From: a virus
DNA length: 61,612 bases
Reading direction: 5' to 3' (one strand)
IMG/VR virus record: IMGVR_UViG_3300046313_000168
Location: 1-61,612 of that record
Under the pieces are notes generated by a model that did no database searches, was not told the DNA's origin, and saw only the letters and a list, made by a program, of their open reading frames with translations. Below are positions 46,022 through 54,633 of the stretch, piece after piece. The position numbers were made by a program, and so were the translations under genes. Within the stretch, counting starts at the first letter, position 1. Every line of letters begins with the position of its first letter.

Positions 46022-46861
46022 TTAGCTAAGAGTCAGCAAAGGTTCAACGCTACCCACGTTCAGCATAACCGTCATATTACGGTTGATGGCGTTCATAGGC
46101 AAGAATGTACCAATGAAGTTACAAACCTGCATCGCTATGGCTTCGGTGTAACCAATAGAAGCACCGTTGAAGTCACCGGTCACGACACGATCCACACCAG
46201 AGCACAAAGCGATCTCAGAGATAATAGCGTAGTTAGGATCTCCATAGATCACATTACATACGTTCATGAACTCTTCAATATCAGTAACACCCATGGTAAA
46301 AGGTACTTTGGCATTGGCAGCGATGTAATCACCTGTAGTGACCAGTACCCCGCCAGTGCCTATAGCAGGTGGGGTAGGGTTAAGATCACCAGCGTTAGGA
46401 GAGAACTCCACACTGGTAACCACACCAGAGTTTACTGTTCTCAATTCAAGAACAGGTACTGTAGAAGAAACATCCATCAGTCTTGCATAATAAGCAGCGT
46501 AAGTAGCACCGTTATGCGTTTCCAATCTACGCATGCGATACTTGATACGCTCAGAAGCAGTCAGATCGTTAGCGATAGGTCGCAGAACAAAAGGTAGATG
46601 CTTGTACAAAGCAGCGTCACGAGGACGATGTTGTACCACTTCAGTCTTAGGAGTACCGTCAGCACCCACCGTAACTCTAACACCACCATTACCGATACAC
46701 AAATATTTAAGTGTGGGTAACTCACCACCAGCTAAAGTCAATCCAGCGTGTACGTTGAACTTCTCGTTCAATGTGCTATTGGGTTTGATAGTCAGAGGCA
46801 GATCCATGTACTGAGCTGTTTGCAGATGTGCACTGTAAACTGTACGTACGATATTTTCCAT
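46022..46861 (-). CDS. Probable virion structural protein
   Basis: 279 residues, SD AAGGATC. Beta-rich, with segments such as PVLELRTVNSGVVTSVEFS and NAINRNMTVMLNVGSVEPLL. No catalytic motif. It lies 15 bases after the 726-codon gene and close to the portal gene, and its composition fits tail or baseplate proteins of phiKZ relatives. Confidence 0.5.
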   Translation of the reverse strand: MENIVRTVYSAHLQTAQYMDLPLTIKPNSTLNEKFNVHAGLTLAGGELPTLKYLCIGNGGVRVTVGADGTPKTEVVQHRPRDAALYKHLPFVLRPIANDLTASERIKYRMRRLETHNGATYAAYYARLMDVSSTVPVLELRTVNSGVVTSVEFSPNAGDLNPTPPAIGTGGVLVTTGDYIAANAKVPFTMGVTDIEEFMNVCNVIYGDPNYAIISEIALCSGVDRVVTGDFNGASIGYTEAIAMQVCNFIGTFLPMNAINRNMTVMLNVGSVEPLLTLS

Positions 46862-46876
46862 GTTGATCCTTGTTTA

Positions 46877-49057
46877 TCAGGCAAATTTTAAAACTGACTT
46901 TTCTTCAGGAGTCAGAGATTCATAGATCTCATGTCCTAAATAACCTTTTTGGCTGTATAGTCCTGGTACATAACCTGGATAATCAGCTTCCATAACATGT
47001 CCTGGGAATAGTAAACTTACATCTGTGTCGTAAGTACCTTCTAGCAAAGCATCATTTTTCAAAGTGATGACTTTATCCAGATTGATACTTACATCAAAGA
47101 CATCAAAGTTTTTATCTATTACAGTCTCTATGTTTCTATCTACGATTACTTCAGTATCCGTGTCAAGAACATTGACTTCCACTTTAGCAGATTCTTCCAA
47201 ACCTACTGTACAGAGTCTTTCCCCTACTCTGATGGCAGCCCAGTTAACAGGTACGACTTCTTTGTCATTGATCTCTCTGAGATACTGTACGCTATAACTA
47301 CTCAGCTGTACCATGATACTGATCATGGCTTTCTGTACGTTAGCCATCTGCTTAGTCTCATCTATGACATAGCCTGTGGCAGCCATAAAGATGTTCTTCA
47401 TGAGATCATCAGCTTCACTATCTAGATAGTCATAGGTAGTTAGATTCTTCTCAGATAACCAATCGGTAAAGAGAGTTTGTGTAGGCATTAAGCTGTATCT
47501 CTTATCTCTATAAAGAGTATGGATCATCTCAGCTATCTGACCCCTATCAAACAAATCACCTGTATTGCCAAGTACAAACCATTGTCTTTGCACTGAATTA
47601 TACAGTCTGTTTACCAATTCCAAAAAAGAAGAAGTTGAGTAAACAGGTATGACATGCGGCATGTCATCTAGTAAAGCTTGCGCTATCTGAGGCTTATCCG
47701 TAAAGATTTCTTTTTTAACACCTTTTAACATGGTGGTTAAAGAAGGTCTTGGATTCCTTACTTCCTTGATATTGATGAAATCAGGTACATATTCACTGTC
47801 TAACTTAAATCTCTTATGTAGGATATAAGTATAGTAAATGAAAGCATCTGCTGTTTTCATTGTGTATATCTGAGAAGACTTAGGGTCCTTAAACGATGTA
47901 TATACATCGTAGTATCCCATTCTGGTCAGTTGTACCCAAGTTCTAACCAACACCTCTTCCATGGTGTCAGGTACTGAATCTGTGTAATCCAGCATAGACG
48001 ACTGAAGATCCTTGCTCTGTATCACACTAGAGGAAGAAGTTTTCAACAGATGAGTAATCGTAGAAGTATTGTCATTCAGATAAGGTATGTTACCGACAGC
48101 TGTGGGTCTTTCGTATTCATACAACTTATCCAAAGAAAAATAATCTTTCTCAGGTACGTTGGTCTCTAGATTAAGAGGTTTCTTTCTAACCCTTACTTCT
48201 GGATAGATCTTATCATCAAAAGCAGCTAACTGCCTTACAGACAGTTCAGCTAAAGGTATACCTCTATCTGAGAGTAACTTCTCTATCAGAAGTTTGAATT
48301 GCTCTACCTTACCAGAGTTTCTTTCTAAATAGTTAATGTTTCTATAAAGAAACATCACTTGTTTGAAAGTCATGTACGGCATATACCTGTCTAATCTACC
48401 ATGACTTGTCAAGTATTCTCTGATGTGAAAACTATGAGCTTCAAAAGTTTTACATTTCTCAGCTCTTAGATTTAAAAGCTTGCTGACTAAGTTTAAACAA
48501 AGTATAGCAAACTGAGCTGCGTTATATAAACTATCTGTCAAACCAAAAGCTTGCACATGCCATCTCTTCTGATAGTTCCAGATGTAGCTTTGCATTCTGG
48601 ATATCAGGGTGGTTTCTTGTGGTTCTACAAGAGCGGGATCGTAACTGACTATAGTCCAATCAGGAGAAGCCAGTGTTTTAATCATATCAGCGGGTAGCAA
48701 TATACCATTGATAAGCAACTCTTGTTCGGGATGATCTTTCAACAGACTGTAGTAGTATCTACTACCGTATCCGTATGCAGCCTTAGTGGCTGAGTGAGTA
48801 ACCAGATTTTCCTTAGAAAAAACTATGGATTCGAGCGTATCTAATGATGTGACATACATAACTGTGTCTGTGGAATGATAAATTCCACAGATGTTTTTGT
48901 AATACTTCCATTGAGATTTGTCGTCAGGTTTACCGATACCTTTCGAAGTCAAAAGGTAATCCTGCATCATTTCAGCTGCTGTTTCTGATTTGATGCATAT
49001 AGTTTTCACAAGCTTCTTATTGGCCTCTAGGTACAGTTTAAAGAAGTTTGTATCCAA
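46877..49057 (-). CDS. Large structural protein, TTG start
   Basis: 726 residues. The start codon is TTG at 49057, with GGAG seven bases before it. No domain was recognised; the protein is soluble, mixed alpha/beta, rich in Tyr and Leu, with an acidic stretch near 640-690. Its start is 21 bases from the divergent portal gene, and the palindromic CTCCAGGAG between them supplies ribosome sites to both. Neighbourhood suggests a neck, tail or capsid role. Confidence 0.5.
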   Translation of the reverse strand: MDTNFFKLYLEANKKLVKTICIKSETAAEMMQDYLLTSKGIGKPDDKSQWKYYKNICGIYHSTDTVMYVTSLDTLESIVFSKENLVTHSATKAAYGYGSRYYYSLLKDHPEQELLINGILLPADMIKTLASPDWTIVSYDPALVEPQETTLISRMQSYIWNYQKRWHVQAFGLTDSLYNAAQFAILCLNLVSKLLNLRAEKCKTFEAHSFHIREYLTSHGRLDRYMPYMTFKQVMFLYRNINYLERNSGKVEQFKLLIEKLLSDRGIPLAELSVRQLAAFDDKIYPEVRVRKKPLNLETNVPEKDYFSLDKLYEYERPTAVGNIPYLNDNTSTITHLLKTSSSSVIQSKDLQSSMLDYTDSVPDTMEEVLVRTWVQLTRMGYYDVYTSFKDPKSSQIYTMKTADAFIYYTYILHKRFKLDSEYVPDFINIKEVRNPRPSLTTMLKGVKKEIFTDKPQIAQALLDDMPHVIPVYSTSSFLELVNRLYNSVQRQWFVLGNTGDLFDRGQIAEMIHTLYRDKRYSLMPTQTLFTDWLSEKNLTTYDYLDSEADDLMKNIFMAATGYVIDETKQMANVQKAMISIMVQLSSYSVQYLREINDKEVVPVNWAAIRVGERLCTVGLEESAKVEVNVLDTDTEVIVDRNIETVIDKNFDVFDVSINLDKVITLKNDALLEGTYDTDVSLLFPGHVMEADYPGYVPGLYSQKGYLGHEIYESLTPEEKSVLKFA

Positions 49058-49078
49058 TTTGTTCTCCAGGAGTTCTTA

Positions 49079-51757
49079 ATGAGCGAGAAGATAAATCAAG
49101 TAATCAAATCTATTAACTCTGGTAAAAATTACCCAGCTGTGGATTTGGTTCAGAAGAATCCAGAGTTGGCTGCTCTGGTAAGTAAACTTACCAGATCAAG
49201 AGATAGAACAGAATCTCAAATCATCAACTCAGATGGTAACTCAGCCATCGATCAGAGTCAGATGCTTGGCATATCTGATAAAATAAAAACCAAAAGAAAA
49301 GACAATGAAAACATCATTCAACTCTTTCCGGATATTGAATTAGGCATTCAAATTCTGGTGAGTTCTATCTTGTCGCCAAAGGATATGGTCAAGACAGAAC
49401 TTATTTACAAGCTAAAAGATAGTATTTTCCCTTCTGAAATCACGATGGGATTGCACGATATCGTTAGGAAACATCTGGAGAATCATTACGATTTGCTGAA
49501 AGATCTTCCTGTTCTTCTGAGAGAATCTTTGTTCGGTACAGGTAGTTACATCAAAACTGTAATACCAGAGTCTATTCTTGATGACATTATTCATCAGAGA
49601 ACCATCTCAAAAGAATCTTTAAATCTAGCAAGTGAGTCTGGCTTCGCACAGATATCTAAGTCCATAGGTATCTTAGGCGGGTACGAACAAGATAAACGAA
49701 TAGGTTTAGAATCTATCTTCACAGGTAGTAAACCAGCAGCCTCTTCAGGCGCTCTGTTCCAAAGGCTGAATGGAAACGTGAGTGTGTTTGACGATAAGAT
49801 CAACATCACGGACAGCATGGAGTTGCTTAAGTTCAGTAAGCTTAAAGAATCTGTCAGAAAGAAAGCCATACGCAAACTAGCTGTAGAGAGTAATAGACTA
49901 GACAACACCATCATGACCAACATCATGTTTGGTGAACCCACAGGTAAATCACAGAACCTATTAGTAGTTCCTGATAAAGGATCTTCTTCTAGAAAGTCTA
50001 TCGGTAGACCCCTCACTATGAAAATGCCTAGTGAGGCTGTCATACCTGTATATATACCCGGTGACGAAACCAAACATATCGGATACTTTGTACTGATAGA
50101 TAGCTCAGGTTATCCAGTATCCGCTAACAGTAATCTTCAGGGTACTCAGTCTTTGAGTTCTTTGTGGCAACAAGCCAATCAAGGTGGTAGCTCTTCAGGT
50201 TTGATTCAAAAAGCCAGACAGAACTTGATAGCTGGTAATTGTAACGACACCAACAACTTAGACCAGATAGTAAGGATCTATGGCAGTATTGTAGAAACCA
50301 ATCTGGTAAACAGACTCAGGAACGGTGTATATGAATCTGAGTATGAGATTTCTGAGAATGAAGAAGTCTATCGGATCATGTTAGCCAGATCTCTGGCCGG
50401 TAAATTTACCACCATGGTTTATATACCTGAAGAGTTTATGACTTACTTTGCTTTTAAGTATCATCCAAACGGTACAGGTAAATCCTTACTGGATGATCTT
50501 AAGATCATTACAAGCATTCGTTCTATTCTTTTGTTTGCTCGTGTGATGGCTCTTACTAAAAGTGCCATTAACCTGACTCATGTCAATATGAATCTAGATC
50601 CTAATGATCCAGATCCAGAGAAGACTATCGAGATGGGCATGCATGAAGTATTGAAAATGCGTCAGAACTATCTACCTTTGGGCATTAACACACCCACGGA
50701 TCTGGTAGATTGGATCAACAGAGCCGGATTTGAGTTTACATTTGACGGGCATCCTGGTATACCTCAGACCAAATTTGAATTTGAATCTAGAAATATTCAA
50801 CATCAAGTACCTGATGATAGCTTAGATGAAAGTCTTCGTAAACAAACCTACATGGCATTTGGTATTAGTCCAGAGACTATTGACAATGGCTTCAACTCTG
50901 AGTTTGCTACTACAGTAGTGTCTAACAACATTCTTTTGTCTAAACGAGTGAGCCAGTATCAAGACATTCTCTGTAGACAACTTGTCGATTACGTACAGAA
51001 GTTGTTGTCGTGCGATGAAGTTTTCAAGAAAGAAGCTTTGGATTTCCTTAAGGAAAACAAAGGTCTGATGGAGAAAACTTTCAGCGCTCAGGAAGTTAAA
51101 GATTTAGATGAAGATACTGAAGATGGCAATCTGCTGTTTGCTATTGAAAAGTATCTGGAATATCTGGATATAGAACTACCCAAGCCTGATGAAACATCTG
51201 TAGACACACAGTTGGAAGCCTATACCAAATATGAAGAAGCTTTGGATAAAGCTATTACAAGCTGGATCAGTCCAGATATCATAACGTCTGATGTCTCTGG
51301 TGAAATCAGTAGTTATGCTGATACTATCAAGAACATTGTGCGTGCTCATTACTTAAGACAGTGGATGTCTGATAATAACTTCTTGTCTGAACTGGGAGAT
51401 ATGGTCACCAAGGATGAAGATGGTAAAGCTAATATGGATGTCTTTGATATCAATAAAGCTCACATCGAAGGTTTGGTGAAAATGTCTGTGCGGTTTATTG
51501 ACTCTATGAAGTCTGTTAAAGCTGCTGCTGATAAGGATATACAGAACCTAGGTACTGAACCTGCTCAGTCTAGCGGAGACAGTTCACAGTCAGGAGATGG
51601 CGGTGGATCACAAGACGGTGGTGCTCAGGATGGCGGTATGGATGATTTCTCTTTAGATGGAGAAGATGACATGTCAGCTCAAGATGGAGCAGCACAGGAC
51701 GGTGGCACGCAAGATGGTGAAGAAGCACAACCTGCTCAAGAACCGCCTGCTCAGTAA
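49079..51757 (+). CDS. Portal protein
   Basis: 892 residues, SD AGGAG. The pattern matches large-myovirus portals. A helical N-terminus is followed by ELGIQILVSSILSPKDMVKT and LLRESLFGTGSYIKTVIPES. The central part holds PEEFMTYFAFKYHPNGTGKS. Near 565-600 lies QVPDDSLDESLRKQTYMAFG with GISPETIDNG, the typical portal crown approach. The last ~70 residues are a low-complexity Gln-Asp-Gly repeat (AQDGG, SQDGG, TQDGE). It would form the dodecameric ring at the capsid vertex through which DNA is packaged. Confidence 0.85.
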   Translation: MSEKINQVIKSINSGKNYPAVDLVQKNPELAALVSKLTRSRDRTESQIINSDGNSAIDQSQMLGISDKIKTKRKDNENIIQLFPDIELGIQILVSSILSPKDMVKTELIYKLKDSIFPSEITMGLHDIVRKHLENHYDLLKDLPVLLRESLFGTGSYIKTVIPESILDDIIHQRTISKESLNLASESGFAQISKSIGILGGYEQDKRIGLESIFTGSKPAASSGALFQRLNGNVSVFDDKINITDSMELLKFSKLKESVRKKAIRKLAVESNRLDNTIMTNIMFGEPTGKSQNLLVVPDKGSSSRKSIGRPLTMKMPSEAVIPVYIPGDETKHIGYFVLIDSSGYPVSANSNLQGTQSLSSLWQQANQGGSSSGLIQKARQNLIAGNCNDTNNLDQIVRIYGSIVETNLVNRLRNGVYESEYEISENEEVYRIMLARSLAGKFTTMVYIPEEFMTYFAFKYHPNGTGKSLLDDLKIITSIRSILLFARVMALTKSAINLTHVNMNLDPNDPDPEKTIEMGMHEVLKMRQNYLPLGINTPTDLVDWINRAGFEFTFDGHPGIPQTKFEFESRNIQHQVPDDSLDESLRKQTYMAFGISPETIDNGFNSEFATTVVSNNILLSKRVSQYQDILCRQLVDYVQKLLSCDEVFKKEALDFLKENKGLMEKTFSAQEVKDLDEDTEDGNLLFAIEKYLEYLDIELPKPDETSVDTQLEAYTKYEEALDKAITSWISPDIITSDVSGEISSYADTIKNIVRAHYLRQWMSDNNFLSELGDMVTKDEDGKANMDVFDINKAHIEGLVKMSVRFIDSMKSVKAAADKDIQNLGTEPAQSSGDSSQSGDGGGSQDGGAQDGGMDDFSLDGEDDMSAQDGAAQDGGTQDGEEAQPAQEPPAQ

Positions 51758-51774
51758 TCTTTAAATAGAAAAAA

Positions 51775-51809
51775 AATAACACCCTGGCCTTTTGGGCTGG
51801 GGTGTTATT
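51775..51809. terminator. Cassette 4 terminator, works in both directions
   Basis: A-tract then AATAACACCC-TGGCCTTTTGGGCTG-GGGTGTTATT, then TTAATTC. The outer arm equals the other cassettes; the inner loop is changed. It ends the portal gene and the cassette 4 gene. Confidence 0.9.
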
Positions 51810-51816
51810 TTAATTC

Positions 51817-52305
51817 TTATTTACTCAGGAGTTGTTTCAACTCCGTGATGTCTTTGGCAATACCGCCAGATCCATCCCAGGAATCACCTAGGAGCTGGAT
51901 CATCGACGACAACCCAACCGCCCCTGTGGGAATTCCCAACAGGGTCAGTAGATTGTTTTGGGTAGTCTTGACAAAGACCCCCTCATTACCACTCTTGTAG
52001 CGCTCATGGACACATACGTGCCCGTATTCGCTACCTTGGACAATCAAGAGCCGATTAGTCTCCCAATCATAGGAGACGTACATGTCTCCGTCATTAATCT
52101 TCTCATACAGGACACCATCATAGTATCCCGTACCATTTGCCCACTCTTGGCGATAAACCAGGATTTTGTTTTCTTTAACAAGTCTTTGACAGTGTCGGTA
52201 AAACACTGTCCCTGCTTCTGTCGTCGGAATGCGACCATTATTGTACAGGGTTTCATTGCCCTCACCCCAAAAGGTGAAAACGAATTTTTCGAATGTCTGT
52301 GCCAT
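51817..52305 (-). CDS. Cassette 4 accessory protein, unknown function
   Basis: 162 residues, SD AAGGAG. Starts MAQTFEKFVFTFWGEGNETL. The first 110 residues are beta-rich with many aromatic residues (YYDGVLYEKINDGDMYVSYD). The last 50 are hydrophobic and Gly-rich (LLTLLGIPTGAVGLSSMIQL), perhaps membrane-associating. It is the longest cargo among the five cassettes. No family was recognised. Confidence 0.7.
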   Translation of the reverse strand: MAQTFEKFVFTFWGEGNETLYNNGRIPTTEAGTVFYRHCQRLVKENKILVYRQEWANGTGYYDGVLYEKINDGDMYVSYDWETNRLLIVQGSEYGHVCVHERYKSGNEGVFVKTTQNNLLTLLGIPTGAVGLSSMIQLLGDSWDGSGGIAKDITELKQLLSK

Positions 52306-52387
52306 GAGTATCTCCTTAACTGATAGTGTCGCAGAAAGAACGACTTAAACCACAGCGATAGCTCAAGTTAAGTGTACGTGATTGAAA
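52306..52387 (-). promoter_or_regulatory. Cassette 4 promoter and structured leader
   Basis: The minus-strand motif TCACGTACACTTAACTTGAG (around 52363-52382) is followed by CTATCGCTGTGGTTTAA, the hairpin GTCG-TTCTTTCTG-CGAC (52328-52344), ACTATCAGTT and AAGGAG. The AT core is more G+C-rich than in the other copies. The start codon is 58 bases after the motif. Confidence 0.7.
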
Positions 52388-52408
52388 TATTTTCTAAGGC
52401 GAGAAAAA

Positions 52409-52431
52409 GAAAAACACCGAGGTGTTTTTCT
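52409..52431 (-). terminator. Terminator of the 85-codon gene
   Basis: GAAAAACACC-TCG-GTGTTTTTC followed by TTTTTCTCG on the minus strand. It lies just past the stop at 52434 and before the cassette 4 promoter. Confidence 0.85.
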
Positions 52432-52433
52432 TT

Positions 52434-52691
52434 TTAACCTTTTATTATCTTATTGTGTATCTTTTCCAAGACCAATAAAAAGATAATCAAAGCTATAAAA
52501 CCTCTTAACACAAAAGCTGGAAAAGCCAACCAAGGATGTAACCCTTCCATGAAAACACTTATACCTTCAGTTACGCTAAAGATAAAGATAGCTGTGACTA
52601 TAGATACAAAAGCTGTCAGGCTTAATAACAAACCATAAGCACTTACAGCTATAGCCAGAAGAAGCACAACCAGCATGAGAAGATAACCCAT
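52434..52691 (-). CDS. Small integral membrane protein
   Basis: 85 residues, SD AAAGGAA. Three hydrophobic segments fill nearly the whole protein: about 3-24 (YLLMLVVLLLAIAVSAYGLL), 27-48 (FVSIVTAIFIFSVTEGISVF) and 55-76 (WLAFPAFVLRGFIALIIFLL), ending in basic KIHNKIIKG. The layout is holin-like, and no other holin candidate in the window is as good. Placement away from the spanins (44.5-45.4 kb) is not unusual for jumbo phages. Confidence 0.5.
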   Translation of the reverse strand: MGYLLMLVVLLLAIAVSAYGLLLSLTAFVSIVTAIFIFSVTEGISVFMEGLHPWLAFPAFVLRGFIALIIFLLVLEKIHNKIIKG

Positions 52692-52711
52692 TTGTTCCTT
52701 TCGGTTAAAAA

Positions 52712-52741
52712 AGATTACCCTGGCTTATGCCAGGGTAATCT
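52712..52741 (-). terminator. Terminator of the Q-rich protein gene
   Basis: A perfect stem (AGATTACCCTGGC with GCCAGGGTAATCT) is followed on the minus strand by TTTTTTAACC. Confidence 0.92.
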
Positions 52742-52751
52742 GATTCTTCAC

Positions 52752-54590
52752 TTACACATCTTTACGGATGAGATAGCCACGACCGATGATGTTCTCGTAT
52801 ACACGATACACCACACCATCCTGAGTGATAATCAAATCATGGATACTGGTGTGCTGGCCTTGTTTCTTGTGAAGCACCAAAGAGTCTATGATCTTAGCAA
52901 GGATCGGAGTCTTACCGTGGTTCACAGAGCACAGCTGACCATCAAACTTGTAACCAAGCTCACGGTCTGTCATAGGCAGGTAAGTCAGAGTGTAGTTCTC
53001 CGACAAAGAGATGCATCCGATCAGCTCACTGATGTCCAGGAGATTGCGAACTTCGTTGTCGATTTCATCACCCTCAGTTCGGAAGAACATGTTGATAACG
53101 TCATGACCGAAGTTACTCAAACCCAGATTACCCATCTGACCACAGTTCTCATGGACATACGAAACCAAAGCTTCGTAGTCCTCAGTGAAACTGTCGATGG
53201 TCACATCTTTGAGTTGTAGGTTGTTAGCCAGAAACTCATTGATCAGATTGGTGATCCGGCGATCCACAGTCACCATCACAGAGATCTTGTCGTCCTGAGA
53301 ACCTTCCACACCCCATTCATCACTGGCTTGCTTGAAAGCTGCGGACAAAGATTTCATAGTAAGAGCGAGTTGCTCAAAGTTAGAAGCTTTAGCCAACATC
53401 TTCTTGTATTCAGTCATATCGTCTTTGGACAATATGGCGTTAGTAGCGATACCAAAGCACCTGAATACTTTACCACCAGCTGTGATACATTTGGATTTAC
53501 CAGCTAAGATGACTGAATCCTCACTGATCTCCAAGATCATGTTGTTACCATCAACAACAGTGATATCAGCTTCATCAATCGCAGAGGCTTGTTTAAGAAC
53601 CTCTACTTGCTGATTGAAGTTGTTGTTGCGTACCACAGAGTCCATAGGGTAAGCTTTACCCATGAACGTGATGGTGTGTTTGGATCGATCCATCTCATCT
53701 CCGTTGACATACACCACGTCTTTCAGACCTTGTGGTTCTGGTTTGCTGGCTGGTTTTTGGGCTTGTGGTTTTTCGTCTACCACATAACTCTTCTGTTGAA
53801 CAGATACGTTACCGTATCGCTCGACGTTACCAGCGATGTTGGCAGCAGCAGGATTTTGCATCATACCTGGATTACCCTGATGCATGAACCCACCCACAGG
53901 ACCCTGCTGCATAGGTTGCTGCATAGGCATCTGTTGCGGGAACTGCTGAGGCATCTGTTGCGGGTAGCTATGCATAGGTTGCTGCATAGGCATCTGCTGA
54001 GGATAGCTATGCTGCATAGGCATTTGGAGCGGGCGTCCAAACTGATCTACAGGCTGACCCTGTTGATTATAGAAAATCTGTTGGTTTTGTTGGTTTTGCA
54101 TGGGTTGTGACAATTGCTGTTGATACATTCTGTTTTGCAGATCCTGCAACTCCAATTTTAAGTTGTTGAAAAAGGCGGCGTTTTGCGCTGATGCGTCTAC
54201 TACCCGTGAGTCTGAAGCATCATGCACTGCGTCCACTGTAAGTACTAACATACTCGTATAGAGAGTCAAATACTTTTGAACGCAGTCTTTCATAGCCATG
54301 TCTGTAGAGGTATGATTTCTCTTCTCCACTTCTAAAGCCATGAATAATAATGTTTGGGTCAAAACTTCTTGAAACTGTGGGTTGTTCCAATTGTTCATAA
54401 CCAAACTGTTGTAACAATACATCCTGGCTCGGCTGTTGTTGGCTCTCATAGAAGCCTCATTAGCCATTGCAGCAGCTGTCTTGTGGACAAGATGCTGACA
54501 ACCAGGTGGTGATGTCACTTGTACTGATAACGGGAAATTGTACTCCTCATACATAATCAGCGGTAGTATGGGAGCATCTGTAGGTAACAT
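52752..54590 (-). CDS. Unknown protein with Gln/Met/Pro repeat region
   Basis: 612 residues from MLPTDAPILPLIMYEEYNFP. The ATG at 54590 is chosen over a TTG at 54614 because AAGGAG sits right before it. Residues 1-150 are helical. About 165-265 is a low-complexity tract of repeated QQMPMQQPM and HSYPQQMPM units. The C-terminal 330 residues form a folded domain with KDVVYVNGDEMDRSKHTITF and a repeated beta pattern. It is just downstream of the non-virion RNAP beta fragment and could belong to the same module. Flexible Q-rich tracts often link assemblies or drive condensation. Confidence 0.5.
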   Translation of the reverse strand: MLPTDAPILPLIMYEEYNFPLSVQVTSPPGCQHLVHKTAAAMANEASMRANNSRARMYCYNSLVMNNWNNPQFQEVLTQTLLFMALEVEKRNHTSTDMAMKDCVQKYLTLYTSMLVLTVDAVHDASDSRVVDASAQNAAFFNNLKLELQDLQNRMYQQQLSQPMQNQQNQQIFYNQQGQPVDQFGRPLQMPMQHSYPQQMPMQQPMHSYPQQMPQQFPQQMPMQQPMQQGPVGGFMHQGNPGMMQNPAAANIAGNVERYGNVSVQQKSYVVDEKPQAQKPASKPEPQGLKDVVYVNGDEMDRSKHTITFMGKAYPMDSVVRNNNFNQQVEVLKQASAIDEADITVVDGNNMILEISEDSVILAGKSKCITAGGKVFRCFGIATNAILSKDDMTEYKKMLAKASNFEQLALTMKSLSAAFKQASDEWGVEGSQDDKISVMVTVDRRITNLINEFLANNLQLKDVTIDSFTEDYEALVSYVHENCGQMGNLGLSNFGHDVINMFFRTEGDEIDNEVRNLLDISELIGCISLSENYTLTYLPMTDRELGYKFDGQLCSVNHGKTPILAKIIDSLVLHKKQGQHTSIHDLIITQDGVVYRVYENIIGRGYLIRKDV

Positions 54591-54633
54591 TTGAACTCCT
54601 TGTGATTTACTCAACTAAAGTAAATGTTACCAA

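Noticed and set aside
52752-54590. Major shell (chimallin-like) protein
   Set aside because: The length is similar, but the Q-rich tract and the sequence gave no recognisable match, so no such claim is made.
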